Shown: in pieces, positions 33,364-39,295 of the stretch
Layout: each line of letters starts with the position of its first letter
Position numbering within the stretch: position 1 is the stretch's first letter
DNA from: Lingula anatina
Taxonomy: Eukaryota; Brachiopoda; Lingulata; Lingulida; Lingulidae
NCBI RefSeq assembly: GCF_001039355.2
Contig: NW_019775405.1
Span: 120,998-160,292 of the forward strand
DNA: 39,295 bases
Direction: 5' to 3'
Program-made: the position numbers and the translations under genes
Notes under the pieces: generated by a model
Databases searched by the model: none
What the model was told of the DNA's origin: nothing
The model's input: the letters and a program-made list of their open reading frames with translations, nothing else

Positions 33364-34558
33364 AAGATGCACGTATTCTGAACTGAGTATGTTTCACTAG
33401 ATGTCATCCTCCACAATTTTCACACAAAAGAAGGAGACAGTCAAACAGACAGACAGTGAGCTATCTACCTCCTTTCTTAGTCCATTATCAAAAGCATATT
33501 ATCTTCATCTCTCTTTCTAATTATAGATTTAAATGTGTCCATGGCCACAAGTCCTACAAACCAGTGCAACAAGTGAGATAATTTTTTCATTAGGCCAAGT
33601 ATGGTAATTACTCTGAATTTCTAAATGCCTTACTTTTTCTATCATTTTACATTTCAAGACTCAAGATTTTCAGACACTTACAACAGTTAGCTTTCTGACA
33701 CAAATCTAATTTCACAAAACATTTTCTTCAAATTTTTGAAATATAAGATAGCAGTAGAAGAACTGGAAAATGAACATATTTTGGTGGTAATATCATAAAT
33801 CCATGTTGTTCGAAAAGTGAGTAATGACTGTCAGACAGTCTGCAGTATGAGGATATCTGTTCATACCTGTCTCTTGACATAAAAAGTTAATTACTGGTTT
33901 TGTTCTATCACAGGTGTTATGATCAAATGAAATATTCATATTTCTGATAACAGTAGCACCTCTAATTTCCTTAATCTCACTGAACAGTTCACAAGTATGG
34001 TTTATCTTCATACAAATGAGCATGCAATTCCAAAGGCAATTAACTAAATGAAAATTATTTTGATCATTTATTGTGACAAAGCTGTCTGTTTATCTATTTT
34101 CTTTATTTTTTGCTGAGATTATCTTTACCTATTTACTTAGACTTGGCTTATCTACTAATGAACAATTTTGTTGCATGCATGTTTTAGTAATAATTTACTA
34201 AACTGTAATTAAATTTGCTGTTGGATTATTATCTCTTATTTTCACACAAGCCTCACGGACTTATACACTTGGTATCCTTAAGTGTTATTTGTCAACAAAC
34301 CTTGTACAGGGTATGGAGTTATCAAATTTTTCTAAAACATTCCCTTTCTCTGAGACCAGACCTAACATTTGGCTAAACTGATTGAGGAGAATCCTTAAAA
34401 CACTGTCTGAATGAGTCAAGGTTGGTTGTGAACAATTCTTAAACTTAAGAACTGACAGAATAGAAAATCTAAGGGCATAATTTAAAAATATTATTTACCT
34501 TTTTTCACAATAGAAGATGAGGAGAGTAGCTCAGAGGAGTCATAATGTTCGACTTTCT
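33364..34558. repeat. Right copy of the 1.2-kb duplication
   Basis: See the entry for 32181-33362. Apart from its right end, which enters the minus-strand exon, it is non-coding: a 76-codon minus-strand frame at 33793-34023 is broken in the other copy by a stop and a one-base indel. Confidence 0.8.
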
Positions 34559-36728
34559 GGCGCTTTGCTGCTGGCTCAAATGTTGAGGAACAATTGCTGT
34601 CTGTTGCCGGGGATGCAGAATACCGCGACAAATCTGGAAATAAATTACACAATATCAACTACTGACTACCTTAGATCTTAGGCAGTTTTTATATATAAAG
34701 TTTAAGCCAATTACTTTAATCAACACATTTCAAAACAACTTGCATTTTTTCTTTCTCTCTCTCTGATATTGAATTACTACATGTAATAATCACCCACTCA
34801 TGGTTAGAATTCTAGCAAATGTGTTTGCCAGCAAGGAGAAGGAGAGAAGACTCTGTGGAATCAACCTTTCACTATCTTTACAATAATCGTAAGACAAAAC
34901 CAAGATGAAAACTCAGAGTAAGTTGTACTTCTTCCCCTACACTCCTCTCAAGTGCACTCCAAGTGACTGTAACATTATCCATTTTTCCAGGCCCACAACA
35001 ATTACAGTACTTAGAAGCAAAACACAAATGTTAACTTTTGTGCAGGTTGAAAATTTAGTGCTTTTTTATTCTGATCATAAAATGCTGCATCCCCCTAGGG
35101 GCACGAATATTCCAACCACTTATCTCCTAATTGCAAACTAGTTTTTTTTTTTTTTTTTTTTTTTGCAGTCAAGCTTGCACATGTGTTAGTTTTATTATTA
35201 CTTTTATATGATAAACAACATTTTCATGATAAAAACTCATCTTTTTTTCTTTTTCTTTTTTTAAGTACAAGACAGATTAGGCTCCAAAAATGCTTGAAAT
35301 TCTATGTGATCTAGGGGCCAGTTATTGTAGCTAACAAATTACCAGGCCTTGCCCAAAAGTAAGGATATTAATATGTCAACAGTAACATTAATGCTCCCTT
35401 GCCGGGGCTGAGCTCCCATCAAAGAAGAATTCAGGGTAGCCATTATATGGTGTTTGCCCTGAAGACTTCTCGGCTTTATCTTCATCCAGACAAGGCTCAC
35501 CCTTGCTGGTTGAAAAACCATCAATATTTCACATAATGCTTTCTTTCTTAGAAAAGTGGTAAAAATGTAGTCATTATTTTTGATTGATTAATAATATGTT
35601 TTTGATTCAAAGAGTACTTTGATAAAATATTCATTAATTTCTCTTTTTGTGTTTCAAACAGATAGTTGGCTTGATAATGACCAGACAGTGTCTCCCTCTG
35701 GTGAGTCAAACAACTAGGCCCCAAACCATGGATGTTGGCAGTGTCCCAGGCACTCACTTTGTGTGTGTGTGTTAAAATGCCTGGATCTGTTAAAGGGTGT
35801 TTTGGATTGAGTGAAGTCTTAGGTGACATTTAGTAGCAAGTCCATTGTTTGAGTGGTATGTAGTTTGTGGCGTTGGTGAAATTCCTGAAGTATTCGGTGT
35901 TTGTTGCCTCAGTGCTTGGGCTACCTCTACATTAAGTATATTGTTCCTCCCCCCCTGGTGGCAATAAACTTGATTACCTTTTCAGACCCACTGAACTTAA
36001 TCTCTGCCTTTGGCAGTTCTACCACGTCCAAATATGTCAACTGTGGTTACTGATGTAGACTAGGTAATATTTTCATACAAAATTCAATAATATGATTCAT
36101 ATCAATGTAAATATCCATATAACTTTTTGCTGATGTCATATTAAACATGACTCATCAACCAAATGGAGAGAGAGAATAAACATTCAGTGCAAATTGTGAT
36201 TAATTAGTCAAATGGCTATTTAGCTAATGCATCCTTCTTCAATATTAACTGGTGTCTTAGACAATGCCATTACAGACCATATAAACCACCAGTATGACAA
36301 ATACTTATTTCCGTGTGGACCCCAAAGAAGTTCATACTTGACACTTGTCATGAGGGGGGGAAGGGAGGGGGGGGGAGGAGTACTTTCATAGAGGGGGTCA
36401 CTAAGTATCTTTTAGTTATTATCTTCACCCCTTTCGATGACCCTGATAATTTGAGCAGGGGATGGGGGGGGGGGGAGATGTGTTACCATTTCCTGTTGCC
36501 ATTTCTGATATCAACAGTAAATAAATGACACATCATCAGAAACTTGAGGAAATCTAAGCGAGGAAATCCAAGTAGCTATTTCGATACATATTGTTCAACA
36601 AGGTGAATGACGTCACCTGAAAAAGGGCTATAGAAAATAATGAATTCTCACCTTCCATTCCAGTATTATACATATATTGTTTTCTTTTCCACTTCCTAGC
36701 CTTGCTTTTGTTTGTTTCTTGAGTATTT
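34499..36728 (-). CDS. Two internal exons of an unrecognised, probably nuclear, protein
   Basis: Reading on the minus strand, exon 36728-36652 has acceptor TTTCTTTCAG and donor GTGAGA. It encodes NTQETNKSKARKWKRKQYMY then NTGME. Exon 34633-34499 has acceptor TTATTTCCAG and donor GTAAAT. It encodes LSRYSASPATDSNCSSTFEP, then AAKRQKVEHYDSSELLSSSS, then IVKK. The phases agree: one base left over plus two gives Asp at the junction. The basic clusters KARKWKRK and KRQK look like nuclear localisation signals, and the Ser-rich low-complexity composition suits a regulatory nuclear protein. I do not recognise the family. A phase-compatible first exon could be 38484-38447, though its donor GTCAAA is weak. 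No later exons were identified to the left. Part of the second exon is duplicated at 33307-33362. Confidence 0.5.
34634..36651. other. Intron of the minus-strand gene
   Basis: Contains a poly-T tract (35142-35164), two G-rich blocks (36353-36381 and 36460-36476) and an isolated open minus-strand stretch at 35505-35388 described separately. The rest is unremarkable. Confidence 0.45.
35388..35505 (-). CDS. Possible alternative terminal exon
   Basis: After an acceptor-like TTTTTCAACCAG, the minus strand reads KGEPCLDEDKAEKSSGQTPY, then NGYPEFFFDGSSAPAREH and a TAA. The composition is protein-like and hydrophilic. Its phase does not join to the exon at 36728-36652 without another exon, and the other frames here are also open. 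It may therefore be chance or belong to a different isoform. Confidence 0.2.
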
Positions 36729-38446
36729 CTGAAAGAAACAAAACGATGCACAATGACAAAATAATAAAATTTTCCTTAATTTTCTTCAAATTTACTTGTG
36801 AATGTTAAAACATGTATACTTAAATACATATCTATTTGAGTCTAACTATCACAATGAAAATACCTAAAATATGATATTACCAAGAGATTGATATTTACAA
36901 TAAAAAGGAGCAATTTTTAAAACTTCTGTAGGTCGTGGTCACATCTGGGCCAGCTTGATGTCAAACAGACCATTTACGGTTTAAGCTGAGCAGTATGTGA
37001 ACACGGCCGTCTTGGTAGTAGTAGTTGTATGGCAGTAGTAACATATGACTCATGTATCCTGAAATTAAGTCCAGGCCTAAATTGTTTTCCTTCGTGTGCT
37101 CCCGGATATTGGCCTGGCATCTCATCAAGAGTAAACTATTGTTTCTGCTTATGAAATGATCACAAGTTAAATGCATGGTTGCGAAAATAAAAAGAGTATA
37201 ATTTGGAAAATTGTTTGTATTGTTATTATACTGTTAGTATATAAAGTATTACAAATGAGGTAATTATACTGAAAATTATATAAATTATCTGATTGACTGT
37301 AGGGTTATTACAACTTGAAATTGAATAAAATTTGAATAAAAGTTTTTTTAAAAATCAATATCTAAAGAAGGTTTAATCTGTAGAAGTTTTGTAGTTTTGG
37401 TACAAATTGTACTCTCCCATGGTAAATAAACTTAGGTGGAAAAAAAATGTGGCAGCCGTCCTAGAATGCCCTTGAAATGATTCATCAAGCAGCGGGGGAA
37501 ACTTCATAAAAACTTGTTTCATTCATATTGTTTCAATGTGAACAATTCAGGTTTGCAGAGGAGTGCTTCAGCATGTTTCCATTACCTGCCTTGCTAGTAC
37601 ACAAGGCTGTTCCCTGTCAGTACTCTATTCTATTGAATTTTTTTTCAACAAAATCAGGGCCAGGTTATTGTACTACAGTGCACCATTATTTCAAGAATCA
37701 CACAGGATCATTAATCTTCACTTAAAAAAGGCATTGTTTTAATTCTCCGAAATGTCCTACTTGAGTAGATGGTTGAATATATACCACTGCAATCGTAAAG
37801 ACGAATAAAAAAATATCCCCATGATCTTCTCAGACTTGACGCTTGGACTGTCATAAGTAAATTGCATATTATTGATTTCATATTGAATTATGCCAATAAT
37901 CCTCACAACTCTGACGTAAACCTGCTTATATGGAAGGTGATCGCTTGGATCAATCAACTGGAAAATCGTTAAGAAGTGTAATCTTGATCAGGAAATAAAC
38001 TAATCAACCATCTCAAAGTAGGTCGCCGTCCTGTGATGTACATTTCAAGATGTCGTGTAAGTGGAGAGGGAAGTTTCACTGTACCTCAGGTCTGCTAGTC
38101 ACCGGCCTTCTCACCGTGGGTTGACGAAAACAGCAACAATAATAGTAACGTAAAATCACACGGAATCCTTACACAACCTATGATGAGGTTTAAAATGAGC
38201 CGTGAACGACGTGACGGGGAGATTAGGTCAGGAAACCAGGAAGAGATTCGATGACGTTTTGATCACAACCAAATCAAAATTCACAGAACTGCCTCGAATC
38301 TGATGTTGCCATTGGCCAGCAGTTCGCTGGGGTGCCATAGTTCAGGGGTTCAGTAATCAGAAATCCCCCGGAAATCCGTATAATATTTAAGCATGTGCAC
38401 GCATTGGTGTGCCGCAGTTCTGAAGAGATGCCATCGTATATTTGAC
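36729..38446. other. First-intron candidate of the minus-strand gene
   Basis: AT-rich to about 38000, then less so towards the presumed promoter. No exon or repeat recognised. Confidence 0.4.
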
Positions 38447-38689
38447 CTAATCCAAGATCGAACTGTCTCCCGCCATATTATCATTTTTTGACTAACGACA
38501 ACTAGTGACATAAAAACTCACTAACCTGATCTTATTTCTTTCTTGTCTTTTCTTTGGGACGGTAGGAATAAGACTGTTAACTTTTACACTCCTACACTCC
38601 TACTTTGGTGGCAAAAATTTAACTGATGAATCATCTGGCACACAAATAGTTTTGTTGTTTTCGTACCAGGAAGAAGGGGAACACCTTGC

Positions 38690-38741
38690 TAACGTCATGG
38701 GTCACGTGGTAACAACGGCTGACGTCATTCTCCATATAAGG
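38690..38741. promoter_or_regulatory. E-box, CRE and CArG-like cluster
   Basis: Within 52 bp lie TAACGTCA (38690-38697), the palindromic E-box CACGTG (38703-38708), the full CRE TGACGTCA (38720-38727) and CCATATAAGG (38732-38741). The last fits the SRF consensus CC(A/T)6GG and also contains a TATA-like core. It is 200-250 bp upstream of the candidate start of the minus-strand gene, so it is probably its promoter, though a gene to the right on the plus strand could use it. Confidence 0.55.
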
Positions 38742-39189
38742 GATTAATCACTTGGGGAATGTCGCTCAGTGACCTCTTGCCATTTGCTGTTTCTATTTAA
38801 AGATCAAATATGCGACACAGTTTAGGGGACAATTCCATTCATTGGACCGACTTGTTTACTCTGATAACAATTGCACCCTTGTTAATTTAAATATGAATAT
38901 AACCGGAAAACTTGTGACCATATTTGGGTGTTAGAATTTGTGTTAATGGGAAAAGTTATTTATGTGTTATGGGGTATAACTTTGCGTCAGGAGACGACAT
39001 TTAAGTCTGGTCTGGGATTGCGAGCCTGACATGTTTACAAAATTAAGGCACGATATCAGAACAGAACTCACGAGAACACTTGCGAGAGCCAAAAATTGAA
39101 ATGAAAAATAATCAAAATGATAATGACATGAAAAAATAGCGCGTTTTCAGTACAGTTAGACCTCTATTCAGTAGGACACGGGGGAGACA

Positions 39190-39295
39190 GGTAATGGTGG
39201 GGGGGGGGGGGGGGGGGCCCCCTGTTGGGTTTTAAAAAAAAATTTTTTTTAAAATTTTAAAAAAGAAATACTTTTTCCTAGGGTTTGGTTTTTTT
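39190..39295. other. Low-complexity window end
   Basis: A run of about 20 G, then short homopolymers of C, A and T, ending in T. It looks like poor-quality read ends at a contig edge rather than biological sequence. Confidence 0.6.

Noticed and set aside
33793-34023. 76-codon minus-strand frame with several Cys and Asn-X-Ser/Thr
   Set aside because: The allelic copy at 32600-32830 has an in-frame stop and a one-base indel, so it is not under coding constraint.
1-39295. CRISPR array, tRNA, rRNA or bacterial-type operon
   Set aside because: Looked for regular spacer arrays, cloverleaf-type sequences and polycistronic ORFs; none seen, and the splice-site structure is eukaryotic.

Overview
The window is genomic DNA from an animal, almost certainly a non-vertebrate (marine invertebrate-like). 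Genes are split by GT-AG introns of a few hundred to a few thousand bases. Intergenic DNA is AT-rich and full of small inverted-repeat elements and microsatellites, and the two named nuclear genes and the transporter are recognisably metazoan. I cannot fix the phylum from sequence alone. Six single N characters occur (1482, 4837, 16118, 28715, 33363 and one inside the first repeat junction region counted as 1482). At 1482, 16118 and 33363 the sequence before the N is repeated after it with a few percent difference. That is the pattern left by overlapping allelic contig ends placed side by side, so parts of this window are probably assembly duplicates rather than real tandem copies.

Layout from left to right. 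Bases 1-3366 hold a head-to-head pair, present twice: the first coding exon of WDR92/DNAAF10 on the minus strand and the first exons of the mRNA export receptor NXF1 on the plus strand, with start codons about 333 bp apart. NXF1 continues to 13459. It encodes the Arg/Gly-rich N-terminus and the NTF2-like domain, but no RRM or leucine-rich-repeat exons are visible, and the C-terminal UBA-like exons are also absent. Its introns carry a broken hAT-type element (3655-4871). Bases 13651-17218 are a 3.6-kb element with inverted arms of about 570 bp, a TA flank, a decayed Tc1-type (DD34E) transposase and a nested MITE whose empty site is preserved in the other arm. Another foldback MITE follows (17443-17665).

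Bases 18105-20763 are the C-terminal half of an SLC49A4 (DIRC2)-like transporter; its N-terminal half is missing. Bases 21659-26966 are a complete nine-exon gene for a 944-residue predicted single-pass membrane protein. It has a signal sequence, a six-cysteine ectodomain, one membrane span, a long cytoplasmic coiled coil and an acidic serine-rich tail. I do not recognise its family, and it is the best candidate here for something undescribed.

Bases 27999-31171 carry two copies (one cut off at an N) of a non-coding element with 30-bp terminal inverted repeats and an internal 211-bp tandem repeat. Bases 32181-34558 are another allelic duplication. Bases 34499-38484 contain phase-compatible minus-strand exons of an unrecognised, probably nuclear, protein. 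About 200 bp upstream lies a tight cluster of E-box, CRE and CArG/TATA-like sites. The last hundred bases are low-complexity and probably poor sequence.

The genes do not form an operon or pathway. The one arrangement with a regulatory implication is the divergent WDR92-NXF1 promoter.
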